Source: Phocoena phocoena (taxonomy: Eukaryota; Chordata; Mammalia; Artiodactyla; Phocoenidae). Taken from it: 64,000 bases of DNA. Below, one piece after another: positions 22,690 through 34,724 of the stretch. Every line of letters begins with the position of its first letter. Positions within the stretch are counted from its first letter, which is position 1. The translations under genes and the position numbers were made by a program. The DNA is taken from contig NC_089222.1 of NCBI RefSeq assembly GCF_963924675.1, positions 136,612,281-136,676,280 of the forward strand, in the 5' to 3' direction. The notes below the pieces were generated by a model. That model saw only the letters and a program-made list of their open reading frames with translations. It did not search any database and was not told the DNA's origin.

Positions 22690-24120
22690 AAATGATGGTG
22701 TGAACTGCTCCAATGTCATCTTGCCTGTATTTGAATATAGTGTTTTAACTGTTCCTAAGGCCCCACCTCCATCTACCTGAGTGTCTGGGATGGAGATGTA
22801 CACACTGGATTTTTCTATTAGTCACTGACTTGGTTGGCCTCCAGCTGGAAGGAGTAAAGGATGGTGCTCGAAGCTGAGATCATCCCTTGGATTCTGGTAA
22901 CTTGGTTGGAGATTCCACACCCTTGGAATCCAGCACATTCATTTCCAGAAAATCAAGTTTGGTAAATTAGTACCTAATCTATTTCATTCTCAAACCCCCA
23001 TCATGACAGCTTATATGAAGTTCAAGGAAAAACGTCCCAAGTCTCTTCATTTAAAACATACTGTATATTTTATATTAGCACTGAGAAACGGTCTACTTAT
23101 CTCCATTTCCTTCACATTTTTTGGACTTCTGATTCTCACCCTACATTTTTCACCCACACTAAACTTCCTGCAAAGTTTTCCTTGAGACTTGACCTGTAGG
23201 AAGAAATACATGGTAACCCTACTCATTTTGCTGGCCTTGTTTATATCAGGAATTATCTAGCTGATCCAGAGCCCTTAGTACACTTATCTCCTCATTTAGT
23301 AGGAGATAAAAGAGCACAGGGCCAATTATCCCCATTTTTCACATACAAAGACTGGGTTTTTGACAAAGGAGTCTGGAGACTTGACTGGGTTGCCCAACCA
23401 TGGTGTCCAGTCTGGGGGAAAAATTAGTCATCTTTCCACCCTTTAAGGTGAAGAGGCAGCCTTTAGCTTTCCTGTGGGTGGACACAGCATTGAGGAAGAG
23501 AATTCAAAATGTTAACTGATTTTAAATGCACGTACGTTGAACTGAAATAAGTTATCTGAAAGCACCGAATGCCTATCTGTTACATAGAACATGATCTACT
23601 ATAAATATGAAGCAGCCACTTCTCTTCTCCCTTGTTATTCCTGCCTCCCAATCTTGACCTAAGTGTAGATTTTTGTATTAATATTTAGATGTGGTACCTT
23701 CACACACTTGAGTTTAAACACAATCATGTGACACTGTGGTTTTCTGACTTGAGCCAGAAATGATTTTCTCCTTCTGGTTGAGCTGTGCTGAATCTTCCCT
23801 TACCTTCCCTGATCAGTGGCGATTTGTGTGGGAGGAAGGGTGTGAGCTCAGCCTCTTACCTTCATTCACCGAGAAAATGTTGAATCTGTGTTTAAAAATG
23901 TTGTGTAGTTGAGTGCATGAGGAAATAAAAATGAACTGAAATCTGAGGAACCAAGTTAATAATTCATTTTATCATCTAGGAAGACTGATTCTTGCATTTG
24001 CTACTGCTCTCCTTGGGGTCCCTGGTGGAGCATGTTGCCCCTCTGAACCTGTCTCCCGGTTATTATGGTAGGTTCAAGATTATTATGATAGAGAATCTCT
24101 AGGTTTCTTTTCAGCTACAG
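22690..24120. other. Unassigned sequence
   Basis: No gene or confidently named repeat over about 1.4 kb. Confidence 0.35.
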
Positions 24121-24124
24121 AGAT

Positions 24125-24520
24125 TGGGCTGAATTACATCCCTCAAAACTCATATGCTGAACTCATATGCTGAAGCCTTAATCCCTAGAACCTCAGAATG
24201 TGATCCTTGAAGATAGTGCCTTTACAGAGGTAATCAAGGTAAAATGAGATCATGAGGGTGGGTCCTAATCCAATATGACTCATGTCCTTATAAAAAGAGG
24301 TTATTTGGACACAGAGAAATGTAAGGAGGGAAGATCATGTGAGGATATAGGGAGAAAACGGTCATCTGCAAGCCAAGAAAATTGGCCTTAGAAGGAACCA
24401 ACTCTGTTGACACCTTGATCTCAGACATCTGGCCTTCAGAACTGTGACACAATACATTTCTGTTGTTTCAGCTGCCCAGTCTGTGGTACTTTGTTCTGGC
24501 AGCCTTAGCAAACCGATACA
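24125..24520 (+). repeat. MLT1-type solo LTR (ERVL-MaLR)
   Basis: Sense MLT1: a 'TGGGCTGAATTAC' start, 'AATCCAATATGACTCATGTC', 'GGACACAGAGAAATG', 'GACACCTTGATCTCAGACAT' and 'TGGTACTTTGTTCTGGCAGC', ending ACCGATACA. The flanks are GAGAT (24120-24124) and GAGTT (24521-24525), a 4/5 match consistent with an aged 5-bp TSD. A 13-base unit ending CATATGCTGA is tandemly duplicated at 24148-24173. Confidence 0.92.
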
Positions 24521-24599
24521 GAGTTCCATGATTCCACTCTGTTTAATTACATCATTACAAATTTAATACTAATGAATAACATTTTTGTCAATGCTTACA

Positions 24600-24740
24600 T
24601 ATCCAGATCTTATTGAATCCTGGCAATAGTGTGAGACAAGGGTCATTTTTCCTAGTTTCACAGAGGTTAGACACTCTACTCCAATTTAAAGATGAAGAAA
24701 GATGGGCTCAGGTGGGACTAGACCAGTCACTCAATGTTGT
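24600..24740 (-). repeat. Possible MIR fragment
   Basis: 'ATTTTTCCTAGTTTCACAGA' and 'AATTTAAAGATGAAGAAAGA' are reminiscent of an antisense MIR core. Weak. Confidence 0.3.
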
Positions 24741-24880
24741 GGGACAGATCTAGGTCACAAAGACATGGCGTGCTTCCAAGGTTCATGTTCGAGCTTCTAC
24801 TTCACTCTCCCTTGTGAAGGATCATAAGAGATAACATTATAATTTTAATCAACAAATCCATGTTTTAAGAAAATAGGGAT

Positions 24881-25360
24881 CATATATTTATACAATGGAA
24901 TACTACTCAGCCATAAGAAAGAATGAAATAATGCCATTTGCAGCAACATGATGGACCTAGAGATTATCATACTAAGTGAAGTAAGTCAGAAAGAGAAAGA
25001 CAAATATCATATGATATCACTTATATGTGGAATCTAAAAGAAAATGATACGAAAGAACTTATTTACAGAACAGAAATAGACCCAGAGACATAGAGAACAA
25101 ACTTATGATTACCAAAGGGAAAAGGGTAGGGGGAGGTAAAAGTTAAGAGTTTAGGATTAACATACACATGCTACCATATATAAAATAGATAATCAACAAG
25201 GACCTACCATATAGCACAGAGAACTACACTCAGTATTTTGTAATAAGCTATAAAGGAAAAGAATCTGAAAAAGAATATATATATATATGTAATTGAATCA
25301 CTTTACTGTACACCTGAAACTAACACAACATTGTAAATCAAACTATACTTTAATTAAAAA
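24881..25360 (+). mobile_element. LINE-1 3' end with TSD (cetartiodactyl L1)
   Basis: Includes the very end of ORF2 ('GGAATACTACTCAGCCATAA', 'AATGCCATTTGCAGCAACAT', 'AAGTGAAGTAAGTCAGAAAG'), then the 3' UTR through 'CCTGAAACTAACACAACATT' and an A tail. AAATAGGGATCA occurs at 24871-24882 and again at 25361-25372, the TSD of a target-primed insertion. 5'-truncated and inactive. Confidence 0.94.
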
Positions 25361-25374
25361 AAATAGGGATCACA

Positions 25375-25700
25375 AAAGTTAAGGTAGCTGTCCTGGGAAC
25401 TTACATAAACTCTCTAAACAAAGTTAGGGCTGACTATATGGGCACCGTCCAAGGACAGAAAAAATATGATAGGAATGCTTGCCTTATCAGTACATCTCAT
25501 TTGCTTGCTTCTTTAGCCAAATTTGGCTGAAAAGATGACCATTGCTGCCAAAAACTGCAAGATGAAGGAAGGCACAGATCTCTCAGGAAAAAAAAATTCT
25601 GAGTAAAATACCCCTAATTGCTTCCAGCTCCAGGCAGCACCCTTTAATGCATGAAGACAGGCATTTACTGCCCTCATGACAGGCAGAGAGCGGCACACAT
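25375..25700. other. Unassigned sequence
   Basis: No recognised feature. Frames at 25513-25698 and 25583-25831 (minus) have no recognisable domain. Confidence 0.35.
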
Positions 25701-26325
25701 GGTGCTGGAGGGGCTGCCAACTGGTAGAACCTTCTGGAAGGCAATTTGGTAGTATGTCTCAAAGACCTCCATAGTCTTTGACCGCATAATTCTACTTCTA
25801 TGAGTTTATCTTGCTGAAACAGTCCTGTCAAAGATGGGAGACACGTGTGGATAAGAATGTTCTCAGCAGCTCAGTTAACCACGTCAGGGGACACTAGAGG
25901 AACGTGGAGAGAGGAAAGGAGAGCTGGTCTTGGGGTAACTTGGCAGCCTCAGAGCTACCATTGAGGGCCGCAGACCTGAGACTGATTATCATGCAATCAT
26001 GGTGAAAATTGGTGTGATAAAGTGTATATCTAATAACATGCAAAGGTGTCTATGACATAGCTAAAAAAAAAATTATACAAGTGATGTATATAGTCTGACC
26101 TTATATATATGTATGTGTGTCTATATATACACACACATGTGTACACACACAATTGAGGAGGGGTGGGACTTGAATGATGTACACCAAATGCTGACTACAG
26201 TTATCTTTGAGCCATGGAATCACGGGAGATATGATGTTTCCTTTTGTTTTTCTTACAAGTAATTTCTGAAATTTCTACAACATACATTTATTAATTTAGT
26301 AATAAAAAGCATTTTAATAAAGGTT
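25700..26325 (+). repeat. Old LINE-1 (L1M-like) 3' region
   Basis: Resembles the ORF2-end/3' UTR of an old L1: 'CTTCTGGAAGGCAATTTGGT', 'TTTGACCGCATAATTCTACT', 'CTATGACATAGCTAAAAAAA' and 'GTAATAAAAAGCATTTTAAT'. A TATATG/ACAC microsatellite lies within it at about 26100-26152. Confidence 0.6.
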
Positions 26326-26329
26326 TAAT

Positions 26330-26680
26330 AGATGAAGGTCTATACTATTCTCTTGGTCATTATTTTTATTCTAACGTGTCATCCACCTCTCCTGAGTTAT
26401 TTGATTGTTAATCCTAGCGCCAATATTTGCTAAGAACACCAAGCACTGTCTTATTCAACATGAGCTTTCATTCTTTCTTTGATGCAGTTTGCCTTCACCC
26501 AAGTTCAAATGAAATTAAAGTTGTTTGTCTTATGTTCTTGGAGGCTTGGATTTTTGTATCACTGACATTCTACCATGTCTAGAGAGAACTAATGATTGTT
26601 AGCATGACTGAAATGTGATTTCGCCTCTCACGCACTCTTGGTTGACAGTATTGGTACTGTGCATCTTGTCTGTACTAATC
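26330..26680. other. Unassigned sequence
   Basis: No feature recognised. Confidence 0.35.
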
Positions 26681-26682
26681 AG

Positions 26683-27483
26683 GGTTCTCCAGAGAAACAG
26701 AACTTTTATTATAAAGAATTGACTAATGTGATTATGGAGGCTGAGAAGTCCCAAGGTCTGTAGTTGGCAAGCTGGAGACCCAGGAGAGCGGATGGTGTAT
26801 TTTGAGTCTGAAAGCTGGCAGCCTTGAGATCTGAGAAGATCTGATTTTTCAGGCTAAGTCTGAAGGCAGGATAAGACCAATGACCCAGCTCAGCCCTCAG
26901 GCAAGAGGAGTTCCCTCTTTTTCAGCTTTTTTATTCTATCCACATATTCAATTGTCTTAATCCGTTCAAGCTGCTATAACAGAAAACCTGGACCGGGTGA
27001 CTTAAACAACAAACATTTGTCTCTCACAGTTCCAACGGCTGAGAAGACAAGATCAGCTCTAGAAGCTCTGATGAGGACCCGCTTCCTGCTTCAGAGACAG
27101 TCGTCATCTCTCTGTGTCCTTATGTGGTAAAACGGACAAATGAGTTCTCTAGGGTCTCTTTGATAAGGACACTAATCCCATCATGGGGGCTCCATCCTCA
27201 TGACCTAATCACCTCCTAAAGGCTCCACTTTCTAAAAGCATCACATTGAGGGTCATGATTTCAGCATATGAATTTGGTGGGGGGGGTACACAAACATTCA
27301 GTTTATGGCAGACTCAATGATGGCCACCCACATAAGGGAGGGCAATCTGCTTTCCTCAGTCAACCAATTCAAATGCTCCTTTCACACAGAAACACCCTCA
27401 CAGACACAGTCAGAATAGTGCTTGGCCAAACATCTGGGCAACTCATGGCCAGGTCAAGTTGAGACATAAAATTAGCCATCACA
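26683..27483 (-). repeat. MLT2-type ERV-L LTR, split by a nested LTR
   Basis: Antisense LTR starting 'AGGGTTCTCCAGAGAAACAG', with 'GCAAGCTGGAGACCCAGGAG' on the left. 'GGAGGGCAATCTGCTTTCCT', 'CTTGGCCAAACATCTGGGCA' and 'AAATTAGCCATCACA' follow on the right. 26953-27313 is a later insertion; removing it restores the MLT2-like string around TCAATGATGGCCACCCACAT. The frame at 27268-27462 is LTR sequence. Confidence 0.85.
26953..27313 (-). repeat. MLT1-type LTR nested in the MLT2 LTR
   Basis: 'TAATCCGTTCAAGCTGCTAT', 'CTGGACCGGGTGACTTAAAC', 'TGAGGACCCGCTTCCTGCTT', 'ATGACCTAATCACCTCCTAA' and 'ATTTCAGCATATGAATTTGG' fit an antisense MaLR LTR. TCAAT at 26948-26952 and 27314-27318 is the probable 5-bp TSD. 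Confidence 0.85.
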
Positions 27484-27484
27484 T

Positions 27485-28370
27485 TGTCCAACAGAAAAAT
27501 GTGTCTCAGTGGGCATAAGCCACTGAGTCCATACCTCCTGAAGTGCTGTTCCCATGTGACCTGTTGAGTCTGGCAGACCCCCTGGGTTGACTTTCTCTCC
27601 TGGGGTCACCCCACAATGTGGGGGCACAAGAGACCTGGACAATACCATGACTTAGTTATTGGAATATACTTGTATATATTTGATTTGAATTAAACTGTGT
27701 ACAGCAGATGTATTCTATCAGAGCAAAATTATTCAACTTACAAAATATATGGTTTAAATTCTTCCCTGACACTTAGGAAGTACATTATCAGTCTTTCTGT
27801 GGTTTGGTGAGGTGGGCACACAAAAGCAAGCTGTTGTCACCATCACCATATAAGCGTTCCGCTCAGATTCATGTTCTCAAAAGCAGAAGGGTGGAGTCAT
27901 TCACCTGTTCTCCCTTAGGTGCTGCACTCTGGCAATTTTGGAGCCAAAAGTAAATGCCAAGGCACAGCGTTGGTTGTTTGTCCCTGAATGCATGGTTTTA
28001 CCCAGACTCAAGAATGGTGGTGGCTCTCTCAAGACAGAATCAGGACCAGGGATGACACTGCACTCAGGGGCTGGGAGAAGTGAGCGTGCTTTGGAACAGG
28101 ACTTCGGAGATTCTGGTAGACAGGATGGACTCAGTGTCCAAGGGGTCCAAGGGTCTTGTCAACTCAGAAACTGGGCAGCTCTGGTTTCCCAATCTGGGGG
28201 TAGATTGCAGACATGGCGGATCAAGTGGGGCTCAGGACTGGAGTGTATGGCTGTGGTCACCAGGGACACCTGTTCATGGACAGTGGGGTCCAAGGTGGAG
28301 GACCGGGGCAAGACAGGCAGTGCAGAAGGCAGGGAAAGTGGGGGAAGGGCAGGAATTGAAGCCCAAATCT
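27485..28370. other. Unassigned sequence with GC-richer 3' half
   Basis: No repeat recognised. The plus-strand frame at 27938-28372 (144 codons) is Gly/Ser-rich with no recognisable domain. An alternative frame overlaps it at 28080-28430, and no clear splice signals or Kozak context were seen. I treat it as chance in G-rich sequence. Confidence 0.35.
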
Positions 28371-28371
28371 A

Positions 28372-28512
28372 GCTCAGAGTTTCTCAACTGTGGACCATTT
28401 TGCAGTGTCTGGAGACATTTAGGGGCATAATAATGGAGAGAGGGGGATAATGGCATCTAGTGGAAAGAGATCGGGGTGCTGCTAACACCCTACATGCCCA
28501 TTGGCTCCCAAA
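28372..28512 (+). repeat. MER5A-like hAT-Charlie MITE fragment
   Basis: 'CAGAGTTTCTCAACTGTGGA', 'CAGTGTCTGGAGACATTTAG', 'ATGGCATCTAGTGGAAAGAG' and 'GTGCTGCTAACACCCTACAT' follow the MER5A core. Non-autonomous and extinct. Confidence 0.8.
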
Positions 28513-28535
28513 GTCAGCAATGTATATATTTTTAT

Positions 28536-28536
<1 letters not shown>

Positions 28537-28571
<35 letters not shown>
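28537..28571. repeat. (CA)n dinucleotide microsatellite
   Basis: About 17 uninterrupted CA repeats. Confidence 0.97.
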
Positions 28572-28575
<4 letters not shown>

Positions 28576-28630
28576 CCACACAGATGAAGGGTGTGGAGCC
28601 TTATAGACTGGGACAGCAAAGATTGGGGGA

Positions 28631-28685
28631 AGAGAGCTTAGAGCGGGGAGGAGAGTTCAGAGCGGGGAGGAGAGTTCAGAGGGGG
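28631..28685. repeat. Short purine-rich tandem repeat
   Basis: A 21-base unit containing 'AGCGGGGAGGAGAGTTCAG' is repeated about 2.5 times. Flanking sequence is also purine-rich. Confidence 0.85.
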
Positions 28686-28689
28686 GACT

Positions 28690-29100
28690 TGGGGCAGCAC
28701 AGCAGCCTGGAAGTCACCACCGAGGGCTGCAGGCTTGGTCTGATTTGCAGGAAAGGCACTGATTGACAGGAGCCCACTGATGACAACAAGGTTGTAATCA
28801 AATGCTGGGTCCGGGGCTGCTTCTTACCAAGATCCACCAAACTTGAAGGAGGGAGAAGAACAAGAGGATGTTCCTCCCACCTCAGGCAGGAATGACTCAG
28901 GATCCAGGAGCACACTGAAATACAGGGTGTCATCTGGGGACTCATTTATGAGAGATAATGGCAAGGGTAATGAGGCAGGGGCACTAACCCCTGAAAGCCC
29001 AGAGAGGCGACATGTGAAAACTCCCCACGAGGCCCATTTTAGGGGCTTTCTCTTTGCCTCCAGCCCCCCTCTCCATGCATAGGCTCTCCTGGAGGGAACA
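28690..29100. other. Unassigned sequence
   Basis: No feature recognised. Overlapping short frames occur on both strands. Confidence 0.35.
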
Positions 29101-29104
29101 AACT

Positions 29105-29315
29105 CTGGCGGTAAAGAGCATGTGCTCTCCAGCTAGCCTGCCTGGATGTTAGCATCCTGCCTCTACCCCTTGCTGGCTGAGTGACTTTGAGCAATCTACT
29201 TAACCTCTCTGTGCCTCAGTTTCCTCATCTTTAAAGTGGGCACAACAAAAATAATGCTTATCTCCCAGAAATAACGAGAGTTAAATGAGATATTATTTGT
29301 ACCGCTGAGGGCTGT
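29105..29315 (+). repeat. MIR SINE
   Basis: Near-complete sense MIR: 'GTAAAGAGCATGTGCTCTCC', 'CTTGCTGGCTGAGTGACTTT', 'CTTAACCTCTCTGTGCCTCA' and 'TTTCCTCATCTTTAAAGTGG'. Confidence 0.92.
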
Positions 29316-29319
29316 CTGT

Positions 29320-29640
29320 GACAACTGTTTCCCTTTGCTTCTCAAAACAGACTATCATTTATTTTCCGTCTTCCAAAATTCAACCTCTCACAAAATTGAA
29401 ACCAGGGAGGTGAGCAAGAGAAATTGGGAGAGACAGAGAAAGAAAATTCTTGGATTCTGCTGTTCTTTTCTCACCACTCCCAGGTTCCAGGGCTGTGAGA
29501 TTTAGGGTCAGTCACATCTTCTTTGCAGGGACTAACATGAAGAGGGGACTCTGATCAGGCTTTTTCACAGGCAAAGCAGTCTTGGCATGACATGGAGAGC
29601 GTATTTCCCCCCATGGATATAAAAAAGCCCACTGAAATTA
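29320..29640. other. Unassigned sequence
   Basis: No feature recognised. Confidence 0.35.
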
Positions 29641-29882
29641 TTTTTTTATTTTATCTTATTGAATGCATTTGACATATAACATCGTGTAAACTTAAGGTAT
29701 ACCACGTGTTAATTTGATACAGTTATATGTTGTAATATGATTGTCATTGCAGTGATATCTAGCACCTCTATCACCCTGTATCATTAGAGTCCAATATTGT
29801 TGTCTATATTCATTACGTTGTACAACAGACCTCTGTCTTATTTACTACTCATTGCAAATGTATACCCTTAAACAATGTTTTG
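29641..29882 (-). repeat. LINE-1 3' end, antisense (old)
   Basis: 'TTATTGAATGCATTTGACAT', 'AACTTAAGGTATACCACGTG', 'GTATCATTAGAGTCCAATAT' and 'TACCCTTAAACAATGTTTTG' match the reverse complement of an old L1 3' UTR. Confidence 0.75.
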
Positions 29883-29884
29883 CT

Positions 29885-31695
29885 CCCAACACATTCCAAA
29901 AAGTGCAGACCAGAGCAGAGATTTACAATAGAGGGCGTGTGAACTGCCTCAATGCAGTAGAAAGTACCATGTCTGGTACAGAGTGACTTATCAAAACTCC
30001 CACAGAGCAAATCTCTGTACCCCCAGCACGGGAATGCTGCTGAATCCTACATCCAGAATATGAAAAAATAAGAGAAAATGAAACAAGCTGAGATTTATTT
30101 TTCAAAGGTCTGCTAAAGGATAAACATGCACAAGGGAAGGTTTTTATTCATGTGCATAGAGGTATTTACACATTTCATCAACTGTCTCACTAATGCATGC
30201 CAGAATAAGAAAAGTTTTGTGTTTCCTTGCTGGATTTTTTTTTTTTTTTTTTTTTTCTCCATGAGCTTTTCTGCTGTGATTCTGCTTCTTGTAAAGGGAC
30301 AAGAGAGATTTGGTTGACCAAGTTGGACCCTGGACCCTTGATTGCATGTGATGACTTTTTTACTGCTGGTTCTGGCTTGATGAAACCGATTCCCTGGAAA
30401 GTGAATATGGAATAGGGAATGGTATAGAGTTAAAGAGGTGATTTAAGAGAGCTGCAATTTCTGCTTCCCACTGAGATTCACAGCACTCAGGACACTCGTA
30501 AATATGAGGGGCTTTGTTGACAAGTGGCAGCTCAGGGGTCACAAATGACCCCTGGTACATCTCTCATCCCTGTGGCCTCGGGAAGGAAGTTTTCAATCAG
30601 AAAGTTTTTAGGTTGAAACCAATATACACAAGTCACGGGGCTGGTTTTTCCTTTATGATTTACACTGCAACACTCCGTAGGAGCTGGAGTTGACCTTTGC
30701 CCCACACGTGGCCTCGTTTTAAGGGGAGTTGAGAGCCAGTGAATTTATGTCCTTGTTGGAGCCTCCACCACCAGTTAGCATCAGAGTCAAGCCTTGATCA
30801 TAGAACTGCTGGTTCTTACTTCTGGGCTCCTTCCCCCGCGCTGGGTGGGTCCCTTCCTACAGACACATCTGCTCTGAAGCATTCAAGCCTCAAGAGTGAT
30901 GTGACAAGTTTCAGCATCAATTTCACTCTGGAAATTGGCATCCATTGTCATCCTTCACTTGGTACTAGCCAGTCTTCATTTCCTACTTTGCATTAATTCA
31001 AACCTCCTGTAATGTTTCCAAATGCCTGCCTCAATCCACACTAACCTTCAACATCACTAACCCCAAATGGGACATTTCAATGACAAGTTTGCTCTTGGGG
31101 AAAAGGACAAAAATTAATTCTCAAGCTCCTCTTCTCCGGTCCATGTTTACAGCTAGACATGCAGGCAGAGCCCACCCAGCTCACTTTCTTTGTGACCCTC
31201 GTTCCTAATCCCAGCTTGGTTGTCAATGGTCTAGAAGATTAATTGCAAGAAAAACACCATTGTGGTTTTTCCAAACCCTCAAAGTTTTAGAGATTAGTCA
31301 ATTATTTCTACTTTCGACACTCACAAGTGTGAACATGGCCTAAATCTTACCTTCAGTGAGCTTACAGATAAGAAAGATGAAAAAACATTGGCATATATGA
31401 AAAGGCATAAGCATGAGTAAGATGGTACTATTAAAGCAACAGTGATTTGTGAAAGTAGTGTGTGCACTTATTTCCAGAAAGCATCAGGTGTTAATTCATA
31501 GAAAATGTTGAATTTCAGACCTTGGGGAAGAGTCCATCCTGTATTTTTGATTGACTTCTGTCTAAAAGAACAACTGTTTCTTGAATATATTCTGTGCTGT
31601 CTCCTCTCTCCCAATCAGCTGTCTATCACCAATTCAGCGGTGATATGGCATGTGGTTAGATTCCTCCATATCATCCATCATATATGTATTTTCTT
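29885..31695. other. Unassigned sequence with a poly(T) tract
   Basis: T run at 30235-30256. Nothing else recognised. Open frames at 30144-30347 (minus) and 30126-30317 (plus) cross the homopolymer and are not genes. Confidence 0.35.
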
Positions 31696-31709
31696 TCTCA
31701 ATTTCCTTT

Positions 31710-31824
31710 TTGTTTTATTCTGGCCACACTGCGAGGCATGTGGGATCTTAGTTCCCCGACCAGGGATCAAACTTCCCTGCTGTGGAAGCTCGGCGTCCTA
31801 ACCACTGGACCGCCAAGGAATTCC
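31710..31824 (-). mobile_element. Short CHR-type SINE with perfect TSD
   Basis: Antisense ~115-bp SINE: 'ATTCTGGCCACACTGCGAGG', 'CCCCGACCAGGGATCAAACT' (B-box region) and 'TAACCACTGGACCGCCAAGG'. 'CTCAATTTCCTTT' at 31697-31709 is repeated exactly at 31825-31837. Confidence 0.95.
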
Positions 31825-31839
31825 CTCAATTTCCTTTCT

Positions 31840-34485
31840 TAACACTTATCTAAATCTTAATTATGAGGAAAGAAATGTGTGAATGTACTTAACGCCACTT
31901 AACTAGACCCTTAAAACATGGTTAAAATGGTAAATTTTATGTTATGTGTATTTGACCACAATAAAAAAGAAATACGTGATTTTAGAAAGAAAAAAATGTT
32001 TTTTTTAAAAAACAGAATTCTAGCTGCAGGTAAAGAGTAAACTTAAGATGAAAGGTAGGTGAGCCAGAACCGCAGTGGATCTGAGCTTCTAAGCCCTCAG
32101 TAGGTGTTTTACCTCCTAAACCAACCCTGGAGTGGTGCGGGGGTCTTAAAATTTTTTATCTATGTCCCAGGGTTATATAAGTGACTTTCTATTGATGTAT
32201 CTCATTAAACTGGGGAAGTATTCAGCTGGAAAGTGAGGACTGGTGCCAAGGAATTCAATTGGTCTATTGCTACTTGTTGCTATTTATGTGTGAGAATGAC
32301 ACAGATTTATCCTGCCATCCACAATTTTAAACAAAAACAAATAACTTTCATGAAAAAACCTCATTTTCTGTCTGGTTTCCCCTTGGGAGCAAAGCCTTGC
32401 TTTTCTTAAGTGGGATGAATTTTGCACTTCATTAAATGCCCCGATCTTTTCATCACGTTAGCCTTTAAGGCAATAACATAATCTTAGATCATCTAGATTA
32501 ATGATTGCAATAAAACCATGGGTATAAATCTTAAGAGGGCTGTGAAAATAAACAGCTGCAGATGATAAAGTCTGATTTCTAAAATTTCAGAAAGATTTAT
32601 CGCGATTGATGGTGATCCTATGGGTATTTTTTTTTTCTTTTTCTTTTCTTGTCTAATTAAACAAAACAATCTTTCTTAGAGACTTATCAAACTTCCAGTT
32701 GAGGAGTTGAACAGGTCTTCAGGGGTAATGTACTCCCTGGGCAAAATGTTCAACCCAAATCCTTCCGGTGTGATTTAAATTCAGTCTTGACACTTTCATG
32801 GGAACACTGAGAGTACAAGTAAGGAGCGCTGTCTACACACGAAACGGCATTCTCCAAGATTCGCTATAGCACGAGATTGGTGCCCTGAATTTAGGACAGG
32901 ATGATGAAGACTATTCCAAATGCTAGAAGATACTCAGGTCATCTCCCTGACCCTTACTGATCCACAAAGGAAAAATGTCTCCTCGGCCTACACACCAGCA
33001 GGAGTGAGGGACTCAGACCTCTAGACTTCCAAGGAAAACAGGGTAGTGAACCAAAACGATGTCGCTACTATATTCATGTTGGCCAAGGAGTTCCAAATTT
33101 TTCTTAAATCTGGCTCAAGACATCAGTTAGGGTTCCTTAACAAGGTGGGAAAAAGAGACTTGGAAGAAGTTGGAGCTTTGTTGATTCTTCTGCATAGGGC
33201 AGCAGCTCATGGTTCTATCAGGAGGTCCATTCAGATTGTTCTGGAATATTCTATGGCTCCACAGGTACAAGACACAAAATGTATGACTATTCCATCCTCT
33301 CTTTTGAGATAAAGTTTGAAGTTGCTTATGTGAAAGAACCTAGAAACATCGTATGGCTTAGAGATACTAGTGTCTTCACCCTCATGCTAGCAAACACTTA
33401 GAGGTCCAAGTGATAAAATCCACATCAGTGTCTGATTCTTTCAGTTTTAATCCCTTTGCATCACAGGCTCAGCATGTCCGGTTTCCCTAGACATGGGGCC
33501 ACTGAGACAGGAAGCACTGCTGGAGAGGGCGTCAGGCCCCCCTCCTCACTCATAGAGAGCAATACTCCAAACTTGGTGCACGCCCCACCCCCTCTGCCCA
33601 GGACCACATAGAAATCATCTTGATGCCTTACACTAGTTTCTATCTTTTCAATGCTGTTTCAACCTTGCACTGCAGTGTGTTTATTCTGCATTAGAGTTTC
33701 TGGGTATTTGCCTTCATAGCATCCTTGGGGGAAAGCTCTCTGAGGTCAGACGTCACCCTCATGTCCCTCCTAGTACCTGGTCTAACTGCCTTCCACTCCC
33801 AACTTCCATCTTCAAAGTTGCACATCTGAAAGAGGTGCAATTGGGATTGTGAGAGATTGGGAAGTAAGGTCAGTCCTTAGCGAAGTCTCCTGAAGAGGTG
33901 GAAACGGGGCAGCCTGGGGGTGACGCTCCATCGAAAGAATGAAACCTCCGTCAGCCTCCAGCTTAGACACATCCCTCTCCAGTCCCCACATCCCACCGTC
34001 ACCGTCGTTTTCCAGGTTTGTCCTCTTGTGAATGACTCAGAGTCCTTTCCTCACCCTGATTCCTGAATACACCACAAGGCTCCGAAGCCCAGAAGACCAA
34101 GCTTCTAAACTGTGTGTGTGCGCGTGTGTCTGTGGGTGGAGGTTGGCGCAGAGTGGCTGGAAGCCAGGAATCTGTAAGCATTTTTACCCTCATCATAATA
34201 ATATGAATATTATAAATAGTATGTGCTTACTAAATATTTATAGCATTGGATGATTTCTCTATCACACAGATGGGTGGCTCTGGGGACTAATTAGTTGTGG
34301 ATCAAAAGCCCATGACAGGGACTCACATCCCCCCTGCACCCCCATGAGGGCTTAGAGTGAACTAGGGGATGGAAAAAAGGACCTGTTTCCTTAGCGGTAG
34401 CAGTGAAAGCTCCGAAAGAAGGGGTGTTGGGACGTGTGTGGTTGTGTCCCTGTGAGTGTGTTGTTGTGAGCAGGGACTAGTCAGT
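31840..34485. other. Unassigned sequence
   Basis: 2.6 kb without a recognised gene. 33600-33790 is faintly L2-like ('CACTGCAGTGTGTTTATTCT'). The plus frame at 33046-33312 (88 codons) has no recognised domain. Low-complexity T- and A-rich runs occur at 31990-32012 and 32628-32650. Confidence 0.35.
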
Positions 34486-34489
34486 GCAG

Positions 34490-34722
34490 GCCAATAAGGT
34501 GAAGAGGAAGACCCTGGATTTGAACTTTGGTTGGCTGGCTCCTTGCACCAGCTCTGAGCCTTTGGGCAATTTCTTTAACTTATCTCAAGGCTACAGTTTT
34601 CTCATCTGTCCTTCATAGAGTTCTTGGAAGGACTAAATATCCCAACACGCATAAAACACTTAGCATGGAGCCTGGTGTACAGTAAACACTCAATAAACAT
34701 CAGCTATTACTATTATTAGGGC
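34490..34722 (+). repeat. MIR SINE
   Basis: Sense MIR with a complete 3' end: 'CCCTGGATTTGAACTTTGG', 'TTCTTTAACTTATCTCAAGG', 'TTTTCTCATCTGTCCTTCAT', 'ACTTAGCATGGAGCCTGGTG' and 'AAACACTCAATAAACATCAG'. Confidence 0.92.
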
Positions 34723-34724
34723 TG

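Noticed and set aside
27938..28372. 144-codon plus-strand open frame as a gene
   Set aside because: Gly/Ser/Arg-rich from G-rich DNA, with no recognised domain, overlapping alternative frames and no supporting splice or promoter signals.
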